A stretch of 26,723 bases of DNA from an uncultured Eubacteriales bacterium (GTDB lineage Bacteria > Bacillota > Clostridia > Christensenellales > Pumilibacteraceae): the NCBI GenBank assembly GCA_900543755.1, contig UQSP01000027.1, forward strand, positions 1 to 26,723. Reading direction: 5' to 3'. The notes beneath the pieces are model-generated. The model was not told the DNA's origin, did not search any database, and saw only the letters and a list, made by a program, of their open reading frames with translations. Every line of letters begins with the position of its first letter. Position 1 is the stretch's first letter. Below, one piece after another: positions 8,437 through 16,432 of this stretch. The position numbers and the translations under genes are program-made.

Positions 8437-9075
8437 TTGACAGCGGTATTCAGCGAAAAAGAAAAAAAAGAAGCATTTGCCGAAAAGAAAAAACTGCTTA
8501 CGTTATGGTTCGTGCTGTTGGGAATTTATCTTATTGCAATCGCGGTTATGGTTACGATAAACTGCGTGCTTATCTATACGCAAAGGAGCCGTGCCGTTTA
8601 CATTCCGTTTACAGTGACAAGCATTCTGCTGTCCTGCGTTTTCTGGTCGGGCACCGTATTTTTCTTTTCCATAAAATACAAGCTTACTTCGCGGTATTGC
8701 CGTATGCTTACGGGCATGAAGGAAGGACTTAAGGACCGCGGATTCGGCACGATGGTGGAAATCGATCCTACCGTTACCGAAAAAGACGGCGTGTTTTTCT
8801 ATTCGCTGGTGCTTGACTGCCCGCCCATGAAGCGCGGCGACATCACCGTGCGTAAAATTCTGGTGGAGCGCACTCACAGTCTTCCCGATTTTAAACCCGG
8901 GGATAAAATCAAATTCATTACTCACGCCAATATTCTGATGGCTTACGAACTGGATATGGACGAGGTTTTTGATTCGCTTAACTCGGCGGAATCAAAAGCG
9001 GCGCAAATAAATAAAGTTACAACGGGCGTGCTTGCCGATGACGCGGCAGAGGACGCAAAAAAGGACGGAGAATAA
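8437..9075 (+). CDS. Two-helix membrane protein of unknown function
   Basis: I do not recognise this 212-residue protein. It has a charged cytoplasmic-looking N terminus (about 20 residues rich in Lys and Glu), two hydrophobic helices (about 22-48 and 56-79) joined by a short basic loop, and then a soluble part of about 130 residues. That part contains a beta-rich stretch around VFFYSLVLDCPP and ends in an acidic Ala/Asp-rich tail. The start is a TTG at 8437 with AGAGGAA 8 nt upstream. The first internal Met would remove the first helix. It is the first gene of an operon and stops 1 nt before the ACT-domain gene, so it is probably coupled to it. The beta-rich domain after paired helices could be an NfeD- or OB-like fold, but that is only a shape guess. 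Confidence 0.75.
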   Translation: MTAVFSEKEKKEAFAEKKKLLTLWFVLLGIYLIAIAVMVTINCVLIYTQRSRAVYIPFTVTSILLSCVFWSGTVFFFSIKYKLTSRYCRMLTGMKEGLKDRGFGTMVEIDPTVTEKDGVFFYSLVLDCPPMKRGDITVRKILVERTHSLPDFKPGDKIKFITHANILMAYELDMDEVFDSLNSAESKAAQINKVTTGVLADDAAEDAKKDGE

Positions 9076-9076
9076 A

Positions 9077-9343
9077 ATGAAAGCTATCGTTACCGTAATA
9101 GGCAAGGACAAAGTGGGCATCATCGCCAAAGTTTCGGGACTGTTGTCCTCTTTGGACGTGAACGTGGAGGATATCTCCCAGACCATACTGCAGGATTATT
9201 TCGCCATGATGATGCTTGTGGACGTTTCATCGGCAAAGTCTTTTACTTCAGTCAGCGAAAAACTTGACGAGCTTGGCAAAAAGGTGGGCGTCAGCATAAG
9301 GATTCAGCACGAGGACATCTTCAACGCCATGCACAGGATTTAA
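9077..9343 (+). CDS. ACT-domain protein, UPF0237 family
   Basis: A stand-alone ACT domain of 88 residues. The N terminus MKAIVTVIGKDKVGIIAKVS has the ACT strand and the G-x-D-x-x-G-I turn that usually binds an amino acid, followed by VNVEDISQTIL and a second beta-alpha-beta unit. ACT domains sense small ligands, and the UPF0237 ligand is not known to me. ATG 9077 is preferred because GGACGGAG lies directly upstream and similar proteins start with MKA. An in-frame ATG at 9032 lies inside the upstream gene. The next gene is UPF0210, and this pair recurs in many Bacillota and archaea from memory, suggesting that the ACT protein regulates or binds its neighbour. Confidence 0.9.
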   Translation: MKAIVTVIGKDKVGIIAKVSGLLSSLDVNVEDISQTILQDYFAMMMLVDVSSAKSFTSVSEKLDELGKKVGVSIRIQHEDIFNAMHRI

Positions 9344-9358
9344 TCGGGACGTATTGAC

Positions 9359-10711
9359 ATGTTAAACAAAAACGAAATTTTCGAAACCATTCAGATGATC
9401 GACAATCAGAATCTCGACGTCAGGACCATAACGATGGCGATTTCTCTGTTCGATTGCATCACTTCAAGCCGAGAGGAAACCGCGGCAAAAGTTTACGATA
9501 AAATTTATTCCCGCGCTAAAAATCTTGTTAAAACGGGTGACGACATTGCCGCCGAATACGGCGTTCCCATCGTAAACAAGCGCGTTTCCGTCACTCCCGT
9601 CAGCCTTATCGGCGCGGCAAGCGGCGGCTATATGGAAATTGCGAAAGCCATGGATAAGGTTGCCGAGGACATCGGCATAGACTTTATAGGCGGCTACGGC
9701 GCGCTGGTACATAAAAGCGCCACCCCCGGCGAGCTTGAGTTTCTGGAGACCATTCCCGACGCGCTTGCTTCCACCAAAAAAGTCTGCTCCTCGGTTAACG
9801 TGGGCAGCACCAAAAGCGGCATCAACATGGACGCGGTAAGGATTTTAGGCGAAAAGATAAAACGTCTTGCGTATCTTACCCGCGACCGCGACAGCATCGG
9901 CTGCACGAAATTCGTCGCTTTCTGTAACGCCGTGGAGGATAATCCGTTCATGGCGGGCGCCTTCAACGGCACGGGCGAGGGCGACGCTGTCATCAACGTG
10001 GGCGTATCGGGTCCCGGAGTCGTCCAGTACGCCGTTTCCAAAGCCAAGGGCGAAAGCATAGACACGATTGCGGAAATCATAAAGAAAACAGCGTTTAAGA
10101 TTACGCGCGTAGGTCAGCTTGTCGCAAAAGAGGCCAGCCGCAGGCTTAATGCCGAGTTCGGTATAGTGGACCTTTCGCTTGCGCCCACGCCCAAAATAGG
10201 CGACTCGGTTGCGCATATTCTCGAGGAAATGGGACTTTCCTCCGTGGGTGCGCACGGCACTACCGCTTGCCTTGCCATATTAAACGACGCGGTAAAGAAG
10301 GGCGGACTTATGGCGTCCAGCTCGGTCGGCGGACTCTCGGGCGCGTTTATCCCCGTTTCGGAAGATATCGGCATGATAAACGCCGCGCGCAAAGGCAGTC
10401 TTTCCGTTGAAAAACTGGAAGCAATGACCTGCGTTTGTTCGGTGGGACTGGACATGATTGCCATACCCGGCGACACGCCCGCGTCCACGATAAGCGCGAT
10501 TATCGCCGACGAGTGCGCAATAGGCATGGTCAACAACAAGACCACCGCCGTCAGAGTTATTCCCGTTTACGGTAAAGGCGTGGGGGAGGAAGTTTCCTTC
10601 GGCGGACTTCTGGGCAACGCTCCCGTTATGCCCGTGAGAAGCGAAAGCGCGGAAACGTTTATCGCCCGCGGCGGAAGGATTCCCGCGCCCCTTCACAGCA
10701 ACAAAAACTGA
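9359..10711 (+). CDS. UPF0210/DUF711 family protein
   Basis: A 450-residue cytoplasmic protein of the UPF0210 (DUF711, often called PFL family) group. The fold resembles the pyruvate formate-lyase/ribonucleotide-reductase barrel, but no reaction is established that I know of, and I see no glycyl-radical motif. Recognisable stretches are FETIQMIDNQNLDVRTITM at the N terminus, a conserved SSVNVGSTKSGINMDAV, GTGEGDAVINVGVSGPGV, and the late GLDMIAIPGDTP. It starts 15 nt after the ACT-domain gene. Its ribosome site is weak (only GGGA upstream), so translation is probably coupled to that gene. Confidence 0.92.
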   Translation: MLNKNEIFETIQMIDNQNLDVRTITMAISLFDCITSSREETAAKVYDKIYSRAKNLVKTGDDIAAEYGVPIVNKRVSVTPVSLIGAASGGYMEIAKAMDKVAEDIGIDFIGGYGALVHKSATPGELEFLETIPDALASTKKVCSSVNVGSTKSGINMDAVRILGEKIKRLAYLTRDRDSIGCTKFVAFCNAVEDNPFMAGAFNGTGEGDAVINVGVSGPGVVQYAVSKAKGESIDTIAEIIKKTAFKITRVGQLVAKEASRRLNAEFGIVDLSLAPTPKIGDSVAHILEEMGLSSVGAHGTTACLAILNDAVKKGGLMASSSVGGLSGAFIPVSEDIGMINAARKGSLSVEKLEAMTCVCSVGLDMIAIPGDTPASTISAIIADECAIGMVNNKTTAVRVIPVYGKGVGEEVSFGGLLGNAPVMPVRSESAETFIARGGRIPAPLHSNKN

Positions 10712-10727
10712 AGGGAGGGTAATCGTA

Positions 10728-11117
10728 ATGCGCAAATGCGAATATTGCGGCTCTTTAGTGCCGGACGACAAAAACAAGTGCGATGCTTGCGGCGCGTGGT
10801 GCGCCCAAGAGGTTGAGAAAACCGCCCCGATTCCGTCGTCCGCTCCGATTGTCCCGCAACCCCCCGTAGATAACGCGAAAAATAACATCGGCACCGCGTC
10901 CGACGGCAAGTTTATATCAAACAAAGGCGTATTAAATTCGCTTGTTATATTTCTTGTCTGCGTCTTTTTCGGAATGCTGGGTTTGCACAGGTTTATTCAG
11001 GGCAAGATATTTACCGGGATTTTATGGCTGATTACTTTAGGATTGCTCGGAATAGGATATTTTGCGGACATAGTAATTACGGGAGTGAGATTTCTTAAAT
11101 CGCTAGTCAAAAATTAA
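10728..11117 (+). CDS. Zinc-ribbon plus TM2-domain small membrane protein
   Basis: A 129-residue protein in three parts. An N-terminal zinc ribbon has CEYC (C4, C7) and CDAC (C18, C21). A Pro/Val-rich linker follows (about 30-60). The TM2 domain has two helices, about 68-90 and 94-117, with the GLHRFIQGK turn that marks the family. TM2 proteins sit in the cytoplasmic membrane and have no single established function. ATG has a strong AGGGAGGG about 7 nt upstream. It follows the UPF0210 gene by 16 nt and is probably the last gene of that operon. Confidence 0.88.
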   Translation: MRKCEYCGSLVPDDKNKCDACGAWCAQEVEKTAPIPSSAPIVPQPPVDNAKNNIGTASDGKFISNKGVLNSLVIFLVCVFFGMLGLHRFIQGKIFTGILWLITLGLLGIGYFADIVITGVRFLKSLVKN

Positions 11118-11190
11118 ATTGAGCTGTCGGGCCTGAGCGAGGGGGAAAACGTCGTCTTAGCCAATGGACAAAAGATTAAAAAAACAAATC

Positions 11191-11211
11191 GCCGCAAAGT
11201 AAATCTGCGGC
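11191..11211. other. Hairpin upstream of pepF
   Basis: GCCGCA (11191-11196) and TGCGGC (11206-11211) form a perfect 6-bp stem with a 9-nt loop. Read on the minus strand it is followed within 6 nt by seven T, like a terminator, but no minus-strand gene ends here. Read on the plus strand no T run follows. It could be part of the pepF leader. Confidence 0.4.
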
Positions 11212-11252
11212 ATAATAATTAAAGTAAAAGTTATCAAGGAGCTTGATTGCAA

Positions 11253-13031
11253 ATGAAACGCAACGAAGTCAGGGAAGAGTACAAGTGGAGATTGGAGGAT
11301 ATATTCGCCTCCGACGAACAGTGGGAGAAAGAATTCAAGGAATTTAACGGCGACATTAAAAAAGTCGGCGCATTCAAGGGTAAACTGACAAGCAGCCGCC
11401 AGCTTTTGGCGTGCCTTAATTTCACCGACGCCGCCGAAATCAGACTGGAGCGTCTTTACTGCTACGCACACATGCGTCGCGACGAAAACGCCGCCGAGGA
11501 CAAATATGTGGGAATGTGCGACCGCATCGACCGTCAGGAAACGGCTTACGTCGCGGCAAGCGCTTATATTTCCGCGGAACTTAGCAAGGTAAGCGACGAA
11601 TATCTGGACGTCGTGATGACGCTTCCCGAGTTCGAGCCGTACTCTTACTATCTCGGGGAAGTAAAGCGCAAAAAGAAATACATTCTTCCCGAGCGCGAAG
11701 AAAAAATTCTTGCCATGTCGGGCAACGCTTTAAGCATGTTCGAAGATATTTTCGGCAAAATCGATTACGTTGACCTTCCTTTGCCCAAAATCAAAGACGA
11801 AAAGGGAAAACGCGTGCAGCTTACTCAGGGCAAATATTCCGTGTTCCTGCAAAACCGCGACAGACGCGTCAGAAAACACGCTTTCGACGCGCTGTACAAG
11901 ACTTACTACCGTCTTATCAACACCATTTCTTCTGTCTATGCGGGTTCGGTCAAAAAAGACAATTTTTACGCCGAAACGAGAGGATATAAAAACAGCCTTG
12001 ACAAAGCGCTTTACGAGGACAACGTGCCCGCAGGCGTATACGACAACCTGATTTCCGCCGTGGGCGAAAACCTTAAATACGTGCACGATTACGTCGCGTT
12101 AAGACTTAAAACTTTGGGATACGACAAACTGCACATGTACGATATGTACGTCCCCATCGTGGAAAACGCCGAATCCACTTACGAGTTCGAGGACGCTTTC
12201 AAAATCGTCGTAAAAGGACTCGCGCCTTTGGGCGAGGAGTACGTAAATCTCCTTAAGAGGGCGAAAGAGGAGCGCTGGATAGACGTTTACGAAACGGAAA
12301 ACAAGCGCAGCGGCGCTTACAGCTGGGGCGCTTACGGCACGCATCCTTACGTGCTTCTCAATCACTCCAACACGACCCACGACCTGTTTACCATCGCACA
12401 CGAGCTGGGTCACAGCATGCATTCGTATTATTCGGAACAGACTCAGCCGCACGCAAAAGCGCACTACTCGATTTTCGTGGCCGAAGTCGCTTCCACCGTC
12501 AACGAGGTTCTGCTTCTCAAACACCTTATCGCTACGGCGGAAGACGCAAACGTCAGGAAGTTCCTCTTGTCCTATTATCTCGATATGTTCCGTACTACGC
12601 TTTTCCGTCAGACTATGTTTGCCGAGTTTGAAAAACTGAGTCACGACATGGCGGCAAAAGGCGCTCCGCTTACCCCCAAAAGCCTGTCGGATAAATATTA
12701 TAAGCTTAATAAGAAATACTACGGTAAGGCGGTCACGCACGATAACCTCATCCGTTACGAATGGGCGCGTATTCCGCACTTTTACACCGCGTTTTACGTA
12801 TATAAGTACGCAACGGGTCTTACCGCCGCGGTGAATATCGCAAACGCCATTCTTTCCAAGGGCGACGCTGCGGTGGCGAATTACAAAAAATTCCTTCAGA
12901 GCGGCGGAAGCGATTCGCCTTACGAGCTTCTTAAAATCGCGGGCGTGGACCTTATGCAGAAGGCTCCGTTCGAGCGCGCGATGAACGAATTTAAAAACAC
13001 TTTGGAACTTCTTAAAAAAGAACTGAAATAA
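11253..13031 (+). CDS. pepF: Oligoendopeptidase F (M3 family metallopeptidase)
   Basis: Cytoplasmic zinc peptidase that cleaves short peptides, with roles in peptide turnover. The thimet-type HELGH motif is at residues 383-387, followed by the third-ligand region FVAEVAST near residue 410, and the substrate-binding helix RIPHFYTAFYVYKYA lies near residue 505. At 592 residues it has full length for the family. Two starts are possible: ATG 11253 (11 nt after AAGGAG) or TTG 11247 (5 nt after it), a difference of two residues. It stands alone between a 135-nt and a 138-nt gap and seems to be its own transcription unit. Confidence 0.94.
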   Translation: MKRNEVREEYKWRLEDIFASDEQWEKEFKEFNGDIKKVGAFKGKLTSSRQLLACLNFTDAAEIRLERLYCYAHMRRDENAAEDKYVGMCDRIDRQETAYVAASAYISAELSKVSDEYLDVVMTLPEFEPYSYYLGEVKRKKKYILPEREEKILAMSGNALSMFEDIFGKIDYVDLPLPKIKDEKGKRVQLTQGKYSVFLQNRDRRVRKHAFDALYKTYYRLINTISSVYAGSVKKDNFYAETRGYKNSLDKALYEDNVPAGVYDNLISAVGENLKYVHDYVALRLKTLGYDKLHMYDMYVPIVENAESTYEFEDAFKIVVKGLAPLGEEYVNLLKRAKEERWIDVYETENKRSGAYSWGAYGTHPYVLLNHSNTTHDLFTIAHELGHSMHSYYSEQTQPHAKAHYSIFVAEVASTVNEVLLLKHLIATAEDANVRKFLLSYYLDMFRTTLFRQTMFAEFEKLSHDMAAKGAPLTPKSLSDKYYKLNKKYYGKAVTHDNLIRYEWARIPHFYTAFYVYKYATGLTAAVNIANAILSKGDAAVANYKKFLQSGGSDSPYELLKIAGVDLMQKAPFERAMNEFKNTLELLKKELK

Positions 13032-13033
13032 TT

Positions 13034-13148
13034 TACGGAAAAACCGTATGATTTTCCGCGCATGATATGCGGATCAAAGGCGGACAGGTTAGTTGCAGTT
13101 TGTATCTGCGCTGAGTATTACTGATGATTTTTCGCGCGTGATATGCGG
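13034..13148 (+). repeat. Imperfect direct repeat pair with small dyads, 3' of pepF
   Basis: TGATTTTCCGCGC... (13049-13072) recurs at 13125-13148 with 22 of 24 bases identical. Each copy holds a 5-bp dyad around GAT: CGCAT/ATGCG in the first and CGCGT/ATGCG in the second, where the change keeps pairing as G-U. Just before the first copy is a hairpin, TACGG-AAAAA-CCGTA (13034-13048), followed by TGATTTT, a weak candidate for the pepF terminator. The second copy ends about 20 nt before the lipoprotein start. Confidence 0.6.
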
Positions 13149-13169
13149 GCGCAAAGCGAGGTATGGGCC

Positions 13170-14258
13170 ATGAAAATTCTTAAAAAAACAGCGGCGTTTG
13201 CAATTGCTTTTGTTGCGATTTTTATACTGTGCGCCTGCAATCTTTCCGTGGATTATTACTACGAAAACGACGGCGACAAAGTTTATTACACTTACAGCGT
13301 GGATATGGGAAGGTCGCTTGTGTCGAAATTGGACGCATCCTCGCAAAAGAAAAACGCCGACGGCTCTCTTTGGACCGTAACCTCATATTTTACAAGACTT
13401 GCCTTTATGTACGGCTACGATTTCAGCGCGTCGCCTAACGCAAACGGCTACACTTACGTTTTCAGCCGTGCCGTTCCGGTAGGGGAGCTTACGGGCGGAG
13501 GAGATGAAGAGACGGACGACAATTTTTCCTACCGCGTGGAAAAAGGGTTTTACTACGACAAAGTGGTATGCACGCAAGGCAATCCTTTCAACGGACTGTA
13601 CACAGAATACGACAGCGGAAACGTAACACAAGGGACCGTGCTTGACGTTATCGTGCACGGCGGAGGTCCTTTGCCGGGATTTACGGAGGTTTTTCCCGCG
13701 GCTCAGCAAGAAAGTCTTGACGGTATCAAGCTTAATTTTTACTGGCGCGCGGGCGGAATCAATGCCGAAAACGGCGTTAAAGTCGAAAAGGACGGCAAAA
13801 GCTGGTATCTGTGGGAAGCGGCTTTCGACGCTGAAGAAAGAGATATCGTTTATTCCTATTCCGTCGTCAGTCCTTTGGGTTGGTATGTGACCATTACTTT
13901 ATTGGGCGCTCTGGTTGTGGGAATAGTGTATTTGTGCACGATTAAATCCAAAGCAAAGCCTTCGTTCGAGAAGCTGCAGCGCGGCAGAGTCAGATATGCG
14001 CCTAAAGGCTCGGTTACGTCAAATTCGGGCATAAAATACGGTCCCGAAAACTTCGATATCTATTCGGAAAAAGAGGATATCGATATGCTGCGGCGCAGAC
14101 TTGACGACGTTTACGGCGACCCCGACCCCTCGCAAAGGGCGCGCAGGGAGCTGGAGGACATTTTCGACGGCAGAAGCGGCGGGGATTATCCGGACCCGTT
14201 CGGGGAAAACACGAAAGACAAAAACGATAAAAACGATGACGGAAACAACAAGCCTTAA
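13170..14258 (+). CDS. Lipoprotein with a second, C-terminal membrane helix; function unknown
   Basis: A 362-residue protein starting at ATG 13170 with GAGG 8 nt upstream. An upstream in-frame ATG at 13143 lies in the repeat. The N terminus is a lipoprotein signal: two basic residues, a hydrophobic core and the lipobox LCAC, giving lipid-carrying Cys23. An extracellular domain rich in Tyr, Gly and Asp follows to about residue 230. A hydrophobic helix (about 238-260, VTITLLGALVVGIVYLC) comes next, then a basic and finally Asp/Lys/Asn-rich cytoplasmic tail of about 100 residues. The layout (lipobox, beta-rich domain, terminal helix) resembles LppM-like/DUF3153 proteins, but I cannot confirm the family. 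It is followed after 63 nt by typA, with no clear functional link. Confidence 0.8.
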   Translation: MKILKKTAAFAIAFVAIFILCACNLSVDYYYENDGDKVYYTYSVDMGRSLVSKLDASSQKKNADGSLWTVTSYFTRLAFMYGYDFSASPNANGYTYVFSRAVPVGELTGGGDEETDDNFSYRVEKGFYYDKVVCTQGNPFNGLYTEYDSGNVTQGTVLDVIVHGGGPLPGFTEVFPAAQQESLDGIKLNFYWRAGGINAENGVKVEKDGKSWYLWEAAFDAEERDIVYSYSVVSPLGWYVTITLLGALVVGIVYLCTIKSKAKPSFEKLQRGRVRYAPKGSVTSNSGIKYGPENFDIYSEKEDIDMLRRRLDDVYGDPDPSQRARRELEDIFDGRSGGDYPDPFGENTKDKNDKNDDGNNKP

Positions 14259-14321
14259 CGCGTGAAAAGGTTATTGCTTGCGGGAAATGATGAAATACGA
14301 TAACCGAGGGAAATAAAACTT

Positions 14322-16154
14322 ATGACTAACGAACATATCCGCAACGTAGCGATAATCGCGCACGTAGACCACGGTAAAACCACTCTTGTGGACGCTTTGC
14401 TTAAGCAGGGCGGCGCTTTCCGCTCCAATCAGACGGTGGCGGAACGAGTAATGGACAATAACGATATCGAGCGCGAGCGCGGCATCACCATTCTTGCGAA
14501 AAACACTTCCGTAAAATACGGTAATTATAAAATCAACATCGTGGACACTCCCGGTCACGCGGATTTCGGCGGAGAAGTGGAGCGTATTCTTAAAATGGTA
14601 AACGGCGTGGTTCTGCTTGTCGACGCCTACGAAGGCACGATGCCTCAGACGAGGTTTGTGCTTCAGAAGGCGCTGGAGCTTAAGCACCCCGTCGTCGTGG
14701 TGGTCAATAAAATAGACCGTCCCGACGCCCGCGTAAAGGAAGTGGTGGACGAGGTTCTGGAGCTGTTTATGGAACTTAACGCTACCGAGGACCAGCTTGA
14801 CAGCCCCGTGGTTTACTGCAGCGCGCGAATGGGTACCGCGTCGCTTTCCCCCGACGAGCCGGGCGAAAACCTTATTCCGCTTTTCGAGAAGATAGTCCGT
14901 CATATCCCTGCGCCCGAGGGCAGCAGCGACGGTCCCGTGCAGATGCTTGTTTCCGCGCTGGATTACTCCGATTACGTGGGTTCAATCGGCATCGGCAGAA
15001 TAGAAAGGGGTACTTTAAGACAGAATCAGCCCGTTGTGCTTGTCAATTATCATAATCCCGAGCAGGCAATAAAGGCAAAAGTCACTAATATTTATCAGTT
15101 CGAAGGGTTGAACCGAGTCGCAACCGAAAGCGCGACTGTGGGCGACATAGTATGCGTCAGCGGAGTGGAGGGAGTATCCATAGGCGACACTCTCTGCGAC
15201 CCGAGCGCTCCCGAGGCGATTGAGTTTCCCAAGATATCCGAGCCCAGCGTAGAAATGACTTTTTCGGTCAACGATTCGCCGTTTGCGGGGAAAGAGGGCA
15301 AGTTCGTCACATCGCGGCATCTTAGAGCAAGACTTTACAAGGAGCAGGTGCGCGACGTTAGCTTAAAGGTCAGCGATACCGATTCGTCGGAGTCCTTTAC
15401 CGTGTGCGGCAGGGGAGAAATGCACCTTTCCATCTTAATCGAAAATATGCGGCGCGAGGGGTACGAGTTTCAGGTTTCCATGCCCAAGGTTCTTCTCAAG
15501 GAAATCGACGGCGAAATCTGCGAGCCTATCGACACGCTTATTGCGGACGTGCCCGAAAGCTGCGTGGGTGTGGTTATGGAAAAAATGGGCGCGCGCGCGG
15601 GAGAGCTTAAAAGCATGACGCCCGTCGGCGGCCGCATGAAGCTGGAATTTTCCGTGCCCAGCCGCGGACTTTTCGGATATAAATCCGAATTTCTTACCGA
15701 TACCAAGGGCGAGGGCGTAATGAGCTCCGTGTTCGACAGCTACGGCAAATACCGCGGCGATTTCGAGCGCAGAAACTGCGGCTCCTTAATCGCTTACGAA
15801 ACGGGCGAGTCCATTACTTACGGCTTGTTCAACGCGCAGGAACGCGGACCGCTTTTCATAGGCCCCGGCGTAAAGGTTTACGAGGGTATGATTGTGGGCG
15901 AAAACCCCAAGGGCGGCGATATCGTCGTCAACGTGTGCAAACGCAAGCAGATGAGCAATATGCGCGCATCGGGTTCCGACGACGCGTTGAGGCTTGTTCC
16001 GCCCGTCGTAATGTCGCTTGAGCAGTGTCTGGAATTCATTGCCGACGACGAGCTTCTGGAAGTTACGCCCAAGTCGCTGCGTATCCGCAAAAAAATCCTG
16101 GATTCGTCGCTTCGCGCTAAAGCGGATTACAGGAAAAAACAGCTTAATCAGTGA
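14322..16154 (+). CDS. typA: Ribosome-associated translational GTPase TypA/BipA
   Basis: GTPase of the elongation-factor family that binds the ribosome and aids 50S assembly and stress or cold adaptation. G1 is AHVDHGKT (13-20), G2 contains RGITI with Thr56, G3 is DTPGH (75-79) and G4 is NKID near residue 128. The EF-G-like domains III and V and the TypA-specific C-terminal domain, with the GENPKGGDIVVNVCK stretch near residue 525, follow. At 610 residues it is full length. ATG is preceded by GAGGG about 11 nt upstream. It may be transcribed with the lipoprotein gene or alone. I see no clear terminator after it. Confidence 0.96.
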   Translation: MTNEHIRNVAIIAHVDHGKTTLVDALLKQGGAFRSNQTVAERVMDNNDIERERGITILAKNTSVKYGNYKINIVDTPGHADFGGEVERILKMVNGVVLLVDAYEGTMPQTRFVLQKALELKHPVVVVVNKIDRPDARVKEVVDEVLELFMELNATEDQLDSPVVYCSARMGTASLSPDEPGENLIPLFEKIVRHIPAPEGSSDGPVQMLVSALDYSDYVGSIGIGRIERGTLRQNQPVVLVNYHNPEQAIKAKVTNIYQFEGLNRVATESATVGDIVCVSGVEGVSIGDTLCDPSAPEAIEFPKISEPSVEMTFSVNDSPFAGKEGKFVTSRHLRARLYKEQVRDVSLKVSDTDSSESFTVCGRGEMHLSILIENMRREGYEFQVSMPKVLLKEIDGEICEPIDTLIADVPESCVGVVMEKMGARAGELKSMTPVGGRMKLEFSVPSRGLFGYKSEFLTDTKGEGVMSSVFDSYGKYRGDFERRNCGSLIAYETGESITYGLFNAQERGPLFIGPGVKVYEGMIVGENPKGGDIVVNVCKRKQMSNMRASGSDDALRLVPPVVMSLEQCLEFIADDELLEVTPKSLRIRKKILDSSLRAKADYRKKQLNQ

Positions 16155-16159
16155 CCTTA

Positions 16160-16188
16160 TTGATTTTTCTTGAGAAAAACGCTATAAT
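16160..16188 (+). promoter_or_regulatory. Sigma-A-type promoter, probably for dnaB (long leader)
   Basis: TTGATT (16160-16165), a 17-nt spacer and a perfect TATAAT (16183-16188), only 6 nt beyond the typA stop. If it drives dnaB, the leader is about 240 nt. That is unusually long and includes the structured segment at 16366-16398. Confidence 0.7.
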
Positions 16189-16365
16189 AAATCAAAAAAT
16201 TGTTTTATAGAATTTTATAAATCAAGGTTTTTATTTATTATCAGTAAGCAGTTCAACGGTCGAATGAAGCATCGGATTGCTTTTGTCAAACCGAATTTCA
16301 TTATTTTTTTTGGTTACAACGTTTAATTGTTAATATCTTAATGCGAAAACGACCCGAGTTAAAGC

Positions 16366-16430
16366 CCGAAACGGCAGCGTTACGGCAAAACCGTTCGGCT
16401 TAAGTAAGATTCGATTAAAGGGGGGGGAGC
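16366..16430 (+). promoter_or_regulatory. dnaB leader: alternative hairpins and eight-G ribosome site
   Basis: CCGAAACGG (16366-16374) can pair with CCGTTCGG (16391-16398) with one bulge. The inner ACGG (16382-16385) can instead pair with CCGT (16391-16394), so the two folds exclude each other. The ribosome site for ATG 16433 is a run of eight G followed by AG (16420-16429), an unusual homopolymer. Confidence 0.4.
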
Positions 16431-16432
16431 GT

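Noticed and set aside
8331..8732. 133-codon frame starting before the promoter at 8336
   Set aside because: It overlaps the promoter and the membrane-protein gene in another frame, with low-complexity sequence typical of a shadow.
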